Shown piece after piece: positions 1-10,233 of a DNA stretch of 64,000 nt. Source of the stretch: Leucobacter viscericola (GTDB lineage: Bacteria > Actinomycetota > Actinomycetes > Actinomycetales > Microbacteriaceae); contig NZ_CP049863.1 in the NCBI RefSeq assembly GCF_011299575.1, positions 1,550,001-1,614,000 of the forward strand, written 5' to 3'. Below the pieces are notes generated by a model. It did not search any database. It saw only the letters and a list, made by a program, of their open reading frames with translations, and was not told the DNA's origin. Position 1 is the stretch's first letter; the number at the start of each line of letters is the position of its first letter. The position numbers and the translations under genes are program-made.

Positions 1-726
1 CACAGCCTTATAGTTGGCAGAGATGAAGCTGGCGTAGGGCTGGCTCTTCACGCACTGCTTGAGCTCATCAGTCAGCTTTGCACCGGCGTCCTTAGCCTGC
101 TGGAGCAGTTCGTCGTCAGTCAGTCCGGTAGTTCCCTCTTGAGGCTGCACCTCTTTGCTCAGCAGACGGTTGTGCAACTGGAAGGCAACGTCTGGCTGCT
201 GATCGACCACGCAGCTGAAGAGGTTTGCTGCGCGAGTGGAGTACTTACTGCCAAGCGACGAGGAGTCCAGGAAGTTAATCGGGTAGACCTCAAGCTTGAC
301 GTCGCCGCTGCCGACGAAGTTCTGGAGGATCTCACCGTTCTGCTGCTCAAACGCACCGCAGGCGGGGCACATGTAGTCGGCGTAGACCGTGACGTCGAGT
401 GGCAGCTTGCTGCGGTCAGTCTCGGGTGCCTTGCGAGTCTCGCCTGACTCGAGGCGGGGACCCTTCACAACTTTCAGATCCTTACCAAAGACGACTCCAC
501 CGGAAGCCATGTTCTTGGGCCCGGGCCCGGGCGGCTGTATCGACTGAGTCACAACAATCGCCACAATGGCGAGGATTGCAAGCACGCCAACGACGATCCC
601 ACCCTGCCAAAATAGACGATTGCGCTTTTCGCGCTTCTTTTCTTGCTCGCGAGCGAGTCGTGCCTGCTCGCGGCCCTGTACGCGTCGCTCGTTTTTAGTC
701 AAGCGACCGTTTGTCTCATTTGCCAT
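1..726 (-). CDS. Membrane-anchored DsbA-family thioredoxin protein (3' end off the window)
   Basis: Reading the minus strand from an ATG at 726 gives 242 codons that run open to the left edge, so the C-terminus is missing. The N-terminus is strongly charged (residues 1-38), then one hydrophobic segment (about 42-62), then a Pro/Gly-rich linker and a thioredoxin-like domain with the active-site motif CPAC at residues 120-123 after VTVYADYM. This is the layout of actinobacterial membrane-anchored DsbA/DSBA oxidoreductases, which form or isomerise disulfides in exported proteins. TTGGAG lies 8 nt before the ATG. The gene follows secA in the same direction after 53 bp, which fits a role in the exported proteome. 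The exact redox role (oxidase or isomerase) cannot be told from sequence. Confidence 0.85.
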   Translation of the reverse strand, partial: MANETNGRLTKNERRVQGREQARLAREQEKKREKRNRLFWQGGIVVGVLAILAIVAIVVTQSIQPPGPGPKNMASGGVVFGKDLKVVKGPRLESGETRKAPETDRSKLPLDVTVYADYMCPACGAFEQQNGEILQNFVGSGDVKLEVYPINFLDSSSLGSKYSTRAANLFSCVVDQQPDVAFQLHNRLLSKEVQPQEGTTGLTDDELLQQAKDAGAKLTDELKQCVKSQPYASFISANYKAV

Positions 727-779
727 GGGTGGATCTCCAAGTTGGTCCGCTCACGCGGGTTTGCTATTGCGAAGAAAGA

Positions 780-3524
780 TTACTTCTTTTTGCTGGCACG
801 ACGCTCAGCACGGTTTGTGGGTGCCTCATCAGAATCTTCGACAGTTTGACCGAAGGCGCCTCGCTGAGCCGGCTTCTTCGCGGGTGCATTACGGGCCCCG
901 GGCTGCGCAGCACCGCTCATCGCCGGTGCACCGTCTTCGTCGGGAGCACTGTAGCTCAGCTTGGACTGATCCGTGCTCTGCTCCTGGTCGAGGCCACCAC
1001 CCTCAAGGTGGACGTGGCCTTCTTCGCCCTCAGCTGGGCGCACCTTGACCTCAAGGTTGTACAGAAGACCCATGGCCTCTTCCTTGATCTGCCCCATCAT
1101 GCCCTCGAACATGCCGAAGCCCTCGCGCTGGTACTCAACCAGTGGATCGCGCTGAGCCATTGCACGCAGCCCGATGCCCTCCTTGAGATATTCCATCTCA
1201 TAGAGGTGATCTCGCCAGCGGCGGTCGATCGTGGCAAGCACGACTCGACGCTCAAGTTCGCGCATCGCTTCTTCACCGAGTGTCTCTTCACGCTGCTTGT
1301 AGACCACTACTGCGTCAGAGAGAATCTCGGTGCGCAGGAAGGCCTTGGTCACCTTTGTGGTGCCGGCCTCGGCGAGCAGTTCGTCAACGGTAATGCCAAC
1401 TGGGTAAACCTGGCGCAGGTCAGCCCACAGCGCGTCGAAATCCCAGTTCTCATCGCTGCCGTGTGAATCAAGGATCGCGTCGATCGTCTGCTCACGGAAC
1501 GCATCGATGCGGGTTTCAATTTCTTCACCGTCGAGGATCTGCTGGCGATCGCTGTAGATTGCCTTGCGCTGGCGATCCAACACGTCATCGTACTTCAGCA
1601 CGTTCTTGCGAATCTCGGCGTTGCGAGCCTCAACCTGGCTCTGCGCACTCTGAATCGCGCGCGAAACAACCTTCGACTCGATCGCGAGATCGTCGGGGAA
1701 GTTGTCGCGGTTCATGAGCGCAGCAGCTGCGCCCGAGTTAAACAGGCGCATGAGGTCATCAGCGAGCGAGAGGTAGAAGCGGCTCTCGCCGGGATCACCC
1801 TGACGGCCTGAACGACCACGCAGCTGGTTGTCGATACGACGGGACTCGTGGCGCTCAGTTCCGAGCACGTACAGACCGCCAACCTCAACGACCTTTTCGG
1901 CTTCGCCAGCGACGGTCTCCTTGACCGCTGCAAACACGTCGTCCCAGGCGGCCTCGTATGCCTCTGGATCCTCTTCAGTCGAGAGCCCGCGGGCTGCCAT
2001 CTCCTGAACGGCCAAGAACTCGGCGTTGCCACCGAGCATAATGTCGGTACCACGACCGGCCATGTTGGTCGCGACCGTGACAGAACCGAGTCGACCCGCC
2101 TGCGCGATGATCGCGGCCTCACGAGCGTGGTTCTTCGCGTTCAGCACCTCGTGACGCACGCCAGCCTTCGCGAGCAGACGCGAGAGGTACTCGCTCTTCT
2201 CAACGCTGGTTGTACCAACGAGCACGGGCTGGCCGGTCTCATAGCGCTCGGCGATGTCGGCAGTAACCTGCTTGAACTTCGCTTCTTCGTTCTTGTACAC
2301 AAGGTCGGGCTGATCCTTACGGATCATCGACTTGTTGGTCGGGATCGGCACCACACCGAGCTTGTAAGTCGACATGAACTCGCCGGCCTCGGTCTCAGCG
2401 GTACCGGTCATGCCGGAAAGCTTCTCGTAGAGACGGAAGTAGTTCTGCAGGGTGACGGTCGCCAGCATCTGGTTCTCAGCCTTGACCTGCACCCCTTCCT
2501 TGGCCTCAATCGCCTGGTGCATGCCCTCGTTGTAGCGGCGACCGGCGAGGATACGGCCGGTGTGCTCGTCAACGATCAGCACCTCACCGTTCAGCACAAC
2601 GTAGTCTTTGTCGCGCGTGAACAGCGCGCGCGCCTTGATCGAGTTGTTGAGGAACGAGATGAGCGGCGTGTTGACCGACTCGTACAGGTTCGTGATGCCG
2701 AGGTAGTCTTCGACCTTCTCGATGCCGGGCTCAAGCACACCGATGGTGCGCTTCTTCTCGTCGACCTCGTAGTCAACACCGGGCTCAAGCTTCTTTGCAA
2801 CACGAGCGAACTCGGTGAACCAGCGGTTTGCCTCACCTGAAGACGGACCCGAGATAATCAGCGGGGTACGCGCCTCGTCGATAAGGATCGAGTCGACCTC
2901 GTCAATGATCGCGAAGAAATGCTCGCGCTGCACGCGCTCCTCGGCCGAACCCGCCATGTTGTCGCGCAGGTAGTCAAAGCCAAACTCGTTGTTAGTGCCG
3001 TACGTGATGTCGGCGTTGTACTGCTCCCGGCGCAGCGGCGGATCCTGACCCGCAACGATGCAACCCGTGGTCATGCCGAGCGCACGGAACACACGACCCA
3101 TGATGTCGCTCTGGTAGCTCGCGAGGTAGTCGTTGACCGTGACGATGTGGACGCCCTTGCCAGCGAGGGCGTTGAGGTACGCAGGCAGGGTTGCAACGAG
3201 CGTCTTACCCTCACCGGTCTTCATCTCAGAGATGTTGCCCATGTGAAGGTTTGCGCCACCCATGACCTGAACGTCGAAGGGACGCAGGCCGATCGTACGC
3301 TTCGCAGCTTCGCGAACCGCGGCGAATGCCTCGGGCAGCAGATCGTCGAGGGTCTCCCCCTTTGCGAGGCGCTCGCGGAACTCTTCGGTTTCACCCCGCA
3401 GCTCTTCATCGCTCAATTCCGCGAAGGAATCTTCAAGCCCCGCGACAAGCTTGGCTTGACGCTCAAGCTTTTTCAGAGTGCGTCCTTCGCCTACGCGAAG
3501 GAGCTTTTCGAGAACTGTCGCCAC
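780..3524 (-). CDS. secA: Preprotein translocase ATPase SecA
   Basis: This is the 914-residue motor ATPase that drives unfolded preproteins through SecYEG. Visible hallmarks are the Walker A stretch [13 protein letters not shown], the Walker B/DEAD-like [14 protein letters not shown], and the helicase motifs [14 protein letters not shown] and [17 protein letters not shown]. The C-tail is charged and lacks the Cys-rich zinc motif of proteobacterial SecA, as is usual for actinobacterial SecA1. The open frame extends 26 codons further upstream. The GTG at 3524 is chosen because AGGAG sits 8 nt before it and the resulting N-terminus ([13 protein letters not shown]) matches the family. The mtrAB-lpqB-comF-hpf-secA order is conserved in actinobacteria. 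Confidence 0.97.
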   Translation of the reverse strand: MATVLEKLLRVGEGRTLKKLERQAKLVAGLEDSFAELSDEELRGETEEFRERLAKGETLDDLLPEAFAAVREAAKRTIGLRPFDVQVMGGANLHMGNISEMKTGEGKTLVATLPAYLNALAGKGVHIVTVNDYLASYQSDIMGRVFRALGMTTGCIVAGQDPPLRREQYNADITYGTNNEFGFDYLRDNMAGSAEERVQREHFFAIIDEVDSILIDEARTPLIISGPSSGEANRWFTEFARVAKKLEPGVDYEVDEKKRTIGVLEPGIEKVEDYLGITNLYESVNTPLISFLNNSIKARALFTRDKDYVVLNGEVLIVDEHTGRILAGRRYNEGMHQAIEAKEGVQVKAENQMLATVTLQNYFRLYEKLSGMTGTAETEAGEFMSTYKLGVVPIPTNKSMIRKDQPDLVYKNEEAKFKQVTADIAERYETGQPVLVGTTSVEKSEYLSRLLAKAGVRHEVLNAKNHAREAAIIAQAGRLGSVTVATNMAGRGTDIMLGGNAEFLAVQEMAARGLSTEEDPEAYEAAWDDVFAAVKETVAGEAEKVVEVGGLYVLGTERHESRRIDNQLRGRSGRQGDPGESRFYLSLADDLMRLFNSGAAAALMNRDNFPDDLAIESKVVSRAIQSAQSQVEARNAEIRKNVLKYDDVLDRQRKAIYSDRQQILDGEEIETRIDAFREQTIDAILDSHGSDENWDFDALWADLRQVYPVGITVDELLAEAGTTKVTKAFLRTEILSDAVVVYKQREETLGEEAMRELERRVVLATIDRRWRDHLYEMEYLKEGIGLRAMAQRDPLVEYQREGFGMFEGMMGQIKEEAMGLLYNLEVKVRPAEGEEGHVHLEGGGLDQEQSTDQSKLSYSAPDEDGAPAMSGAAQPGARNAPAKKPAQRGAFGQTVEDSDEAPTNRAERRASKKK

Positions 3525-3532
3525 TTTAGTTT

Positions 3533-3537
3533 CTCCT
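3533..3537 (-). promoter_or_regulatory. secA ribosome binding site
   Basis: AGGAG on the minus strand, 8 nt before the GTG at 3524. It decides the secA start against the longer open frame, which would add 26 unrelated residues. Confidence 0.8.
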
Positions 3538-3714
3538 GTACGGTTTGCCACGTTGGGTGCCACAAGCGCGACACATACGTCGTTGCCAAATTGTGACAAC
3601 ACTTCAGCTTACCAATCTAGAGCAGTCCGTCACCTGAAGAGATGCAAAGATAGACGTTGCCGCCAAAATTGATCGCCGATCGAGCACAAATGCGGGTGGT
3701 CATGAGGAGAACAG

Positions 3715-4452
3715 ATGCGAGAGCGCGGCAGCGAAACACTCGTTATCCTCCCCACCTACGAGGAACGCGCCTCGTTGCCAAACATCGTGTCAGCGGTGCG
3801 CGAACAGCTTCCAGAGGCCGACATTCTTGTCATAGACGACAACAGTCCTGACGGCACGGGTGAGGTCGCTGACGAACTCGCCGCCAACGATTCGCGGATC
3901 AGCGTGTTGCACCGACGGGGCAAACTTGGCCTCGGCACCGCGTATATCGCCGGGTTTGAGCAAGCTCTCTCGGGCAACTATCGCTTTGCGATCGAGATGG
4001 ACTCTGACGGATCGCACCTCGCAAGCGACCTGCCACGATTGATTGCGGCGGCTCACGACGGTGCCGGACTGGTTCTCGGGGCCCGCTGGGTGCCAGGCGG
4101 GAAGATTGAGAATTGGCCCTGGCACCGCCAAGCCATTTCGCGAATCGGCACCGCTATCGCGCGCGTTTCGCTCCGTTCACACCTCCACGACCTTACGAGT
4201 GGTTTTCGCGTCATCGACACGAACTGGCTGAGGCGGCTTGATCTGAGTTCAGTCACCACTGAGGGTTATGGGTTTCAGGTTGAACTTGCCTGGGGCCTTG
4301 AGCGCATCGGCTGCCCTGTTGTTGAGGTGCCGATCACGTTCGTGGAGCGATCAAGCGGGCGCTCAAAAATGTCGTTCGGGATCGTCGCTGAGGCGCTCGC
4401 CAAAGTGCTGCTTTGGGGCTGGCAACTGCGTTTCGGAAAGCTTCGCAAATAG
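3715..4452 (+). CDS. Polyprenol-phosphate mannose synthase-like GT2 glycosyltransferase
   Basis: A 245-residue GT2-family protein of the dolichol/polyprenol-phosphate mannosyltransferase type, the length of a stand-alone catalytic domain. It shows the N-terminal LVILPTYEE, the nucleotide-binding DDNSPDGTGEV (about residues 41-51), the metal-binding MDSDGSH (about 94-100) and the LTSGFRVID region typical of Ppm1/DPM1. The expected reaction is transfer of mannose from GDP-mannose to a polyprenyl phosphate at the inner membrane face, giving a donor for extracytoplasmic mannosyltransferases. The donor sugar is inferred from the family. AGGAG stands 6 nt before the ATG. It diverges from secA (190 bp between starts) and converges on hpf across a shared hairpin. 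Confidence 0.8.
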   Translation: MRERGSETLVILPTYEERASLPNIVSAVREQLPEADILVIDDNSPDGTGEVADELAANDSRISVLHRRGKLGLGTAYIAGFEQALSGNYRFAIEMDSDGSHLASDLPRLIAAAHDGAGLVLGARWVPGGKIENWPWHRQAISRIGTAIARVSLRSHLHDLTSGFRVIDTNWLRRLDLSSVTTEGYGFQVELAWGLERIGCPVVEVPITFVERSSGRSKMSFGIVAEALAKVLLWGWQLRFGKLRK

Positions 4453-4455
4453 AAA

Positions 4456-4485
4456 ACGGGGGCCGTGACTGCTCACGACCCCCGT
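4456..4485 (-). terminator. Intrinsic terminator of hpf, between convergent genes
   Basis: A 13-bp stem with one mismatch (arms 4456-4468 and 4473-4485, 4-nt loop) lies between the convergent ends of the GT2 gene and hpf. Read on the minus strand it is followed by TTTTCTATTT, a fair U-tract, so it should mainly stop hpf transcription. It may also act on the opposite strand, where the U-tract is poor. Confidence 0.8.
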
Positions 4486-4498
4486 CAATCTGACAAAA

Positions 4499-5125
4499 CT
4501 ACTCAGTAGTGAGTGAAATCACACCGTAGTTCCAGCCCTTGCGACGGTAAACAACCGCCGGGCGCTCGCTCTCGGTATCCATGAAGAGGAAGAAGTCGTG
4601 GCCGACAAGCTCCATCTGATCCACAGCTTCTTCGACAGAAAGCTTTTCAGCCGGGAATTCTTTCGTGCGAATAACCACCGGTGAGTAGTCTTCTTCTGCC
4701 TGCGGCACAGTCGGCACACTGCCCGTTGCAACCGACTCAAGGACCTCGAGCGGTGCCGGCGTGACGTCGACCATGTCAAAGTCGTTCGCTGCGGCATCCC
4801 CCAGCGACGTGCGACCGCGGCCGCGACGCTCCGTGCGACGATCCTTCAAACGACGAATGCGTTCGAGAACTCGCGCGTAGGCAATGTCGAATGCCGAGTA
4901 CTTGTCGCCGCCTACGGACTCCGAACGGATCACGGGTCCTGGACCAACCATCGTAATTTCGACCCGGTCACCGTGCTTCGGACTGCGATCGCTGAGTCGA
5001 GATACGCTCACCTCAAACAGCTGAGCCTTCGGGAGAAGCCCCTCAACCTTTTCAGCCTTCGACTCGACATAGCTCTTGAAGCGGTCGGTGATGCCGACAT
5101 TCTTGCCGCGGATGTGCACGTCCAT
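4499..5125 (-). CDS. hpf: Ribosome hibernation promoting factor, long form
   Basis: 208 residues, starting MDVHIRGKNVGITDRF, the typical start of the HPF/RaiA/YfiA family. The N-terminal S30AE domain (about 1-100) is followed by a linker and a C-terminal dimerisation domain (about 145-208, with DQMELVGHDFFLFMD). This two-domain long form drives 100S ribosome dimer formation in stationary phase or under stress. The start is supported by GGGAGGTC just before the ATG. It lies between comF (18 bp upstream) and secA, a conserved actinobacterial arrangement, and ends at a strong hairpin. Confidence 0.95.
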   Translation of the reverse strand: MDVHIRGKNVGITDRFKSYVESKAEKVEGLLPKAQLFEVSVSRLSDRSPKHGDRVEITMVGPGPVIRSESVGGDKYSAFDIAYARVLERIRRLKDRRTERRGRGRTSLGDAAANDFDMVDVTPAPLEVLESVATGSVPTVPQAEEDYSPVVIRTKEFPAEKLSVEEAVDQMELVGHDFFLFMDTESERPAVVYRRKGWNYGVISLTTE

Positions 5126-5143
5126 GGTGACCTCCCAGGGTAT

Positions 5144-5929
5144 TCAGGCGGTGGGCCGGTGTGGCGCAACCTTACGCCTTTCTGGAAGCCTACTCCCTTC
5201 CAGAAGGGCGTTTCCAGTCCCAGAGTTTTGGCGCGTGTCACGTCGCACGACAGCACACAGGGCGACAACCGCAATGACCCGGGCCCCGGCCTCTTCAAGA
5301 ACTTTCTGAGCGGCCCGCGCCGTTGCTCCCGTTGTGATCACATCGTCAACCAGCACGATCTCGCGATCACGCAGGCGCGGTCGCGCCGATCCACGCACAC
5401 GGATGCGCGCTGCGTTCTTCTCACGCTGCGCGAGTTTTAGCCCCACCTGACTCGTGCGACCTCGCAGCGTTCGCAACGCCCGCAGCACCCGAGGACGTGG
5501 TGACGGTCGCCCCCGCATGGACACTCGCAGTAGCTCTTCTACGTGGCGGTTTCCCCGCTCCCGCACTCGGGAAGGACGTGAGGGCGCGGTCACAATGAGG
5601 GGTGGCCTGTTACTCTCAGCAAGCGTGAACGCTTCAAACAGTAAGCCTCGCAATTGCGGCGCCAGATGCCGAACAAAACCGACCCGGCCCCCGTGTTTGT
5701 AGGCAATCAGCACCGCCCTGAGCGGCCCCTCATAGGCTCCCCTCGCAAACACGGGAGCGCTGATCCCCGGCAGCGAACCATGGCGCAAAAGCGGGTCCCC
5801 TGACCTGATCTCGCCAAGGCAATCCTTACAACAGTCGCGGTCTGCTCGCCCGCACCCCACGCACGCTGTTGGCCAAACAAGGGCAAGTACATCAAGGCAG
5901 GTTTCTCGAAGCGTGTCGGCGAGACTCAT
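5144..5929 (-). CDS. ComF-family phosphoribosyltransferase-like protein
   Basis: 261 residues. The N-terminus carries a likely zinc site (C23-x-x-C26 and C34-x-x-C37), and the C-terminal half has the PRPP-binding loop IVLVDDVITTGAT at about residues 191-203. This is the ComF/GntX architecture. ComF takes part in DNA uptake in competent bacteria. In actinobacteria the gene is conserved between lpqB and hpf without a proven substrate, so its role here is unknown. It lies 18 bp upstream of hpf and is probably co-transcribed with it. The 93 bp between it and lpqB show no clear signal. Confidence 0.88.
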   Translation of the reverse strand: MSLADTLRETCLDVLALVWPTACVGCGRADRDCCKDCLGEIRSGDPLLRHGSLPGISAPVFARGAYEGPLRAVLIAYKHGGRVGFVRHLAPQLRGLLFEAFTLAESNRPPLIVTAPSRPSRVRERGNRHVEELLRVSMRGRPSPRPRVLRALRTLRGRTSQVGLKLAQREKNAARIRVRGSARPRLRDREIVLVDDVITTGATARAAQKVLEEAGARVIAVVALCAVVRRDTRQNSGTGNALLEGSRLPERRKVAPHRPTA

Positions 5930-6022
5930 GCCTCAATTCTCAGCTGTCACTCAGCCCCGCGACCGCCCCAAGCAGCATCTGTGGATGATTCGTCAAAATG
6001 CGACCTTGTGAGGGAACCGCCG

Positions 6023-7689
6023 CTAACCACGCTTTGCGAGCAACTGGACTTCGTTGTCGACCCGCTGCCAACCGCTGCCCTGCGACGCAAAGAGGTCACC
6101 CTTTTCGCCGAGAACTCGCAGCTGGGTGCGTGTGCTGCCGCCGCTGAGCTGCCAGCCGCCCGGCACCGATCCTTGATCTTGAGAAAAAAGCCCCGGTCCC
6201 CCGATGGTGACCTTGCTCGCGCGACCGGCTCGTGTCAGCGTTGCAAACCGCGACTGGTCAATCCAGTCGAAGTCAATGGGTGAGCCGACCGTTGTCATCT
6301 GTGTGTCTGCGACGTCAGTTGTGCGCACCGGCAGACCTGCCTCATCACGAACCACTGCTGCGACCAGCACCACACTTTCCTCGTCTTCTTCGACAAGAGC
6401 GGCAATTCGACTGCCGTCGGGTGAGAGCCGCACCGCTACGGGCTTTAGCCCGCTCAGCCAGGGAGCCGCAACCTGCATCGTGCCACCGTCGGGGGTTGAG
6501 ACTCGCATCGTTGTCGGAGATGAGGCCTTCACCGTCCACACATTTCCAAAGACGTCATAGCTGGGCTGCAGCAGACCCCTTCGATCATCGACGGTCACAG
6601 CCCCGTCTGCATCAACCCGGCTGACACCCGCGGGCGACAACACGGCCGCAGAGGTCCCATCGGGCGACAGGGTCACCGCACTCGGGTTTAAGGCGGCGAC
6701 AGGCCCACTCAGCTCCGGTAGCTCTTGGAACTCCCCGCCGACAAGTTCCCCAAGCTTTCCCCGAGCATTACCGCGGGGTTCATCGCTTCGGTCACGGGTC
6801 GCAACTCGATCTGCGAGCTCGTGGATTCTTCTCGGAGTGGCGCGTCATCAACAAGCAGTTCAAAGCTGGTGACTCCCTGCACTAGACGCAGGCTGGCGCT
6901 CAACTGGGCAGCGATCTCATCGATTGTTCTGGGCTCCGCGTCAAGCAGATCACCCGTAAAGTCGACTTTTGCGTGGCCGTTCGCGACGGGAACGGTGCCG
7001 TTCAAGAGCGCACTACCAGCGGGAAAAGCGGTCCGCACGGACTCCCGCATACGCTCGCTCGGCCCCGCCAACAGACCGTTAACGATCTCGGTCGCGAGTG
7101 CAGCGCGCGTGAGATACCACCTTGTCTCAGGGACCAAGTACCCGCCCGTACCAACAAAATTCAGCTCGTGCGAAGACCAAATGGCGAGGAAGTCGCTTCG
7201 GTCAAGAATGATGCCGTTCGGGGCTGACGAGATCCGCCACTCATCTCCGACCTTCTGAAGCTCAAATCTCATGTCCGTGCTCGGGCCAGAATTGGCGGGA
7301 AGCATCTCACCGTGCTCATCCACATTCGCGACGAGTGTCAGTGAAAGAACCCCAACAGAATCGCCCTCATCCCTGAAAGGTCGGTCGCCGTCGTCAATCA
7401 AAACGCCAGCGTTAGGATCCCACTGGTTCGCGTAGTCGTTCGTCAGGTACTCTCGCGCGACGGAGTAATCCTCGGCGCTTGACGTCGCTGCGAGCACAAA
7501 CCCGCGCACGACGTCTTCCTGACTAGAGCCGGGGGTGGGGCCCGGCGGGTTGAACTGGACGAGCTGATCGACCTGGCGCAGGTCGGTGAGTCCGACCTCA
7601 ACGGGCCCGGAAGACGGGATCGCGTTGCACCCCGCGAGCGTGAGCATCGCGACTGCGGCCGCAACGACTTGAACGATACGACGCCTCAT
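6023..7689 (-). CDS. lpqB: Lipoprotein LpqB (GerMN and beta-propeller), frame broken by a -1 shift
   Basis: The N-terminal part (7689-6709) starts MRRRIVQV, has a lipobox ending LAGC with Cys at residue 21, and contains a GerMN-type domain. It then runs into a TGA. The continuing sequence from about 6750 to 6023 lies in another frame. Translated there, it reads GELVGGEFQELPELSG and then VTLSPDGTSAAVL, the usual entry into the LpqB beta-propeller. One extra C in the CCCC run at 6748-6751 (plus strand) would join the parts into about 555 residues, the normal family length. LpqB is a lipoprotein that modulates the MtrB sensor. Its ATG overlaps the mtrB stop by 4 nt (ATGA). It is either a sequencing error or a true loss of the propeller. 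Confidence 0.88.
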
Positions 7690-9389
7690 TGCCGTTTCTC
7701 CTTGCGGGTACGCCTGCGAGGCCGGCGAAGCCAGCCGCCGGTCGCCTGCGGATCGCCGTCCTCATGCTCAACGTCGTCGGGAACAAGCGGCAACGGAGAC
7801 ATGAACGCAGAAATGCCATCGGCACGTGGAATCGTGAGCCTGAAGTTGGACCCCATGCCCGGTCGCGACCAGGCTTCAAGGGTGCCACCGTGCACCGCCG
7901 CGTCCTCGCGAGCGATCGCGAGCCCCAGTCCCGTTCCACCGAGCGTGCGTTTTCGCGAGGGATCCGCGCGCCAAAAGCGATCAAATACGTGATCGACATC
8001 GACGGGGCTGATACCGATCCCCCAGTCACGCACCGTGATCGCGATCGCCGACGCGTTGGAGTCGATCGACACAACAATGGGGTTGCCCTCACCGTGTTCA
8101 ATCGCGTTACCAACAAGGTTCGAGACAATTCGGCGAATGCGGCGAGCATCGACGTCGATCGGTGCGTACCCGCCCAGTGGCCGCACCTCGATGAGGCTCG
8201 AGGAGAGAGGTTGCAGCCCCTCAACGACCTCGTGCGCGAGGTGCACCAGATTTGTCGGCTCTGTCTCGAGGAGCACACGTCCGGCGTCGTACCGCGAGAT
8301 CTCCAGCAGATCCCCGAGCAAAGACTCAAACCGATCCACCTGGGTACCGAGCACCTCGACCGCACGCAACTGCCCAGGGCTCAGCCCATCCTTTTGTCCC
8401 TGCAGTACCTCGCCCGCGAGGCGAATCGTGGTCAATGGTGTGCGAAGCTCGTGCGACACGTCAGACACAAAACGCTGCTGCATCTCAGAGACCTCGTCGA
8501 GCTCTTGAATGCGCGCCTGCAGCGTGTCGGCCATGTCGTTGAATCCCTCCGAGAGCATGTCGAAGTGCTCATCGTTTTGCACCGGCATTCGCGCGTCAGT
8601 TTCTCCGGCAGCGAGGCGGCGGCTGGTATCGGCTGCGGCTCGAATAGGGCGAAACACCACCCGAGAGATGATCCACACCAAAATGCCGATGAAGGCCATC
8701 ATCGCCGCGGCGGTGATCAACAGGGTGCGCTGTACAAAGCTCAGTGTGCCCTGCGTATCACTCAGCTTGTAGCCGATGAAGAGATCATATGTGCCCGCAC
8801 CGGCGGGAAAGCTGAGACTTGAGGCGACCACGATCCCCGGTGACGTCGTTCCGTCCTCCTCAACAAACGTCACGGATTGCCAGTGCTGCGGCTGGGTATC
8901 GGCCGCAACGGCCTTTGCCAGCTCTGGCGATACCGCGTCTACCAGCATCCGGTTGGTGTAGGAGGGCGGTGGCGCCTCCGGAAACGTGGTCTGTCCAGGC
9001 TGTCTCCGCAGATACACCATCTGGCTCGATGAGGTGTCGCGCACGGTTCGACGCACAGACTCTGCGAGGGTCGAGAGGCTGCCGCGGTTCGATGCGTCTG
9101 AGGCGTCAAGATCATGCTGCGCAGCCAGGGTCGCGCGAGCTGAGTCTTGCAGCGCCTGATCTCGTCGTGAGGTGTAGAGGTCATCGCTGATACTGCTCAG
9201 AATAAAAACACCAGACACCAACACCACAAATCCGGTCACCAACCCCGTGATGGTCATGGTGCGCAGCATGAGTGAGCGCCGCCAGCGGGCACGGAACGGC
9301 CCGAGCACGGGTTGAGTGACGCGCACCCAGCGCAGGTGCGCCCGACGCCACGCGAGCGCGAAACGCGAGCGGCCTCGGGTTCGGGTCAT
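7686..9389 (-). CDS. mtrB: Sensor histidine kinase MtrB
   Basis: 567 residues. Two membrane segments flank an extracytoplasmic domain (first segment at about residues 42-66, second after about 215), followed by a HAMP domain. Then come the H-box SDVSHELRTPLTTIRLAGE, the N-box NLVGNAIEHGEGN, and the G-boxes DWGIGI and GGTGLGLAI. It is the partner kinase of MtrA and controls cell-wall hydrolases, osmotic response and division in actinobacteria. The start at 9389 (MTRTRGRSRF) lies 4 nt after the mtrA stop. A longer frame to 9431 would overlap mtrA. Confidence 0.95.
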   Translation of the reverse strand: MTRTRGRSRFALAWRRAHLRWVRVTQPVLGPFRARWRRSLMLRTMTITGLVTGFVVLVSGVFILSSISDDLYTSRRDQALQDSARATLAAQHDLDASDASNRGSLSTLAESVRRTVRDTSSSQMVYLRRQPGQTTFPEAPPPSYTNRMLVDAVSPELAKAVAADTQPQHWQSVTFVEEDGTTSPGIVVASSLSFPAGAGTYDLFIGYKLSDTQGTLSFVQRTLLITAAAMMAFIGILVWIISRVVFRPIRAAADTSRRLAAGETDARMPVQNDEHFDMLSEGFNDMADTLQARIQELDEVSEMQQRFVSDVSHELRTPLTTIRLAGEVLQGQKDGLSPGQLRAVEVLGTQVDRFESLLGDLLEISRYDAGRVLLETEPTNLVHLAHEVVEGLQPLSSSLIEVRPLGGYAPIDVDARRIRRIVSNLVGNAIEHGEGNPIVVSIDSNASAIAITVRDWGIGISPVDVDHVFDRFWRADPSRKRTLGGTGLGLAIAREDAAVHGGTLEAWSRPGMGSNFRLTIPRADGISAFMSPLPLVPDDVEHEDGDPQATGGWLRRPRRRTRKEKRQ

Positions 9390-9393
9390 GTTG

Positions 9394-10077
9394 TTACTCA
9401 GTGGGGGCGCCCGCGCGGTAACCCACACCACGAACTGTCATCACGATGGTTGGGTGGTCAGGATCCTGCTCGATTTTTGCGCGCAAGCGCTGCACGTGAA
9501 CATTCACCAGACGAGTGTCGGCCTTGTACTGGTACCCCCACACCTTTTCGAGAAGAACCTCTCGCGTGAACACCTGCTGTGGTTTGCGGGCGAGAATGAC
9601 GAGCAGGTCAAACTCGAGCGGGGTGAGCGAAATGGGGGTGTTCGCCCGTCGAATCTCGTGCGCGGCCACGTCGATCGTGAGATCACCGATGCGCAGTGTC
9701 TCCAACGTTTCCTGCTGCGGTTCGCGAAGCCGTGCCCGAATACGCGCGATGAGCTCAGCAGGGTTAAACGGTTTCACGACGTAATCGTCTGCGCCGACCT
9801 CGAGTCCGCGGACCACGTCCCTGGTGTCGGTGCGCGCGGTCAGCATGATGATCGGCACACCGGACTCAGCCCGGATCTGCTCGCACACCTCGATACCGTC
9901 GAGTCCCGGCAGCATCACGTCGAGAAGCACGAGATCGGGGCGCACCTCACGGAACATCTCGACAGCCTCAGCGCCATCTGCGGAGTGTTCAGTAACAAAT
10001 CCTTCCGCCTGTAAAACCATGCCGAGCATCTCGGCCAGTGCCCTGTCATCGTCCACCACGAGGATACGTGCGCTCAT
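9394..10077 (-). CDS. mtrA: Response regulator MtrA, OmpR/PhoB type
   Basis: 227 residues. The receiver domain begins ARILVVDDDRALAEMLG, has the phosphoacceptor Asp in LVLLDVMLPGLDG and a conserved Lys in VVKPFNPAEL. The C-terminal winged-helix domain includes ISLTPLEFDLLVILA and VNVHVQRLRAKIE. It is an essential DNA-binding regulator paired with MtrB. The open frame reaches 10164, but the ATG at 10077 gives the usual family N-terminus. It is first in the mtrA-mtrB-lpqB operon. The 156 bp upstream should hold the promoter, but no clear -35/-10 pair was seen. Confidence 0.95.
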   Translation of the reverse strand: MSARILVVDDDRALAEMLGMVLQAEGFVTEHSADGAEAVEMFREVRPDLVLLDVMLPGLDGIEVCEQIRAESGVPIIMLTARTDTRDVVRGLEVGADDYVVKPFNPAELIARIRARLREPQQETLETLRIGDLTIDVAAHEIRRANTPISLTPLEFDLLVILARKPQQVFTREVLLEKVWGYQYKADTRLVNVHVQRLRAKIEQDPDHPTIVMTVRGVGYRAGAPTE

Positions 10078-10233
10078 GGTTCCCATTATGGCCGCAAACC
10101 CCTGAAATCTTCTCTTCCGCTGAACCTTTGCTCTTGCAACAATGACCCAAATGCCATGAAACACCGATCTCAGCGGGGAGAGTTCCTATTTCTGGTCTTG
10201 CTATGAGAGCAATGACAGAGGCCCAGTAATCCC

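Noticed and set aside
1848..2840. A 330-codon open frame on the plus strand opposite secA
   Set aside because: It lies wholly inside the secA coding region, has no recognisable domain or ribosome site and has the composition of an antisense shadow in high-GC DNA.
6740..6765. Programmed -1 ribosomal frameshift in lpqB
   Set aside because: The site around TTGGGGAAC lacks a canonical X-XXY-YYZ heptamer and no strong downstream structure is evident. A missing base fits better, though one G of the codon GGG could in principle be re-read.
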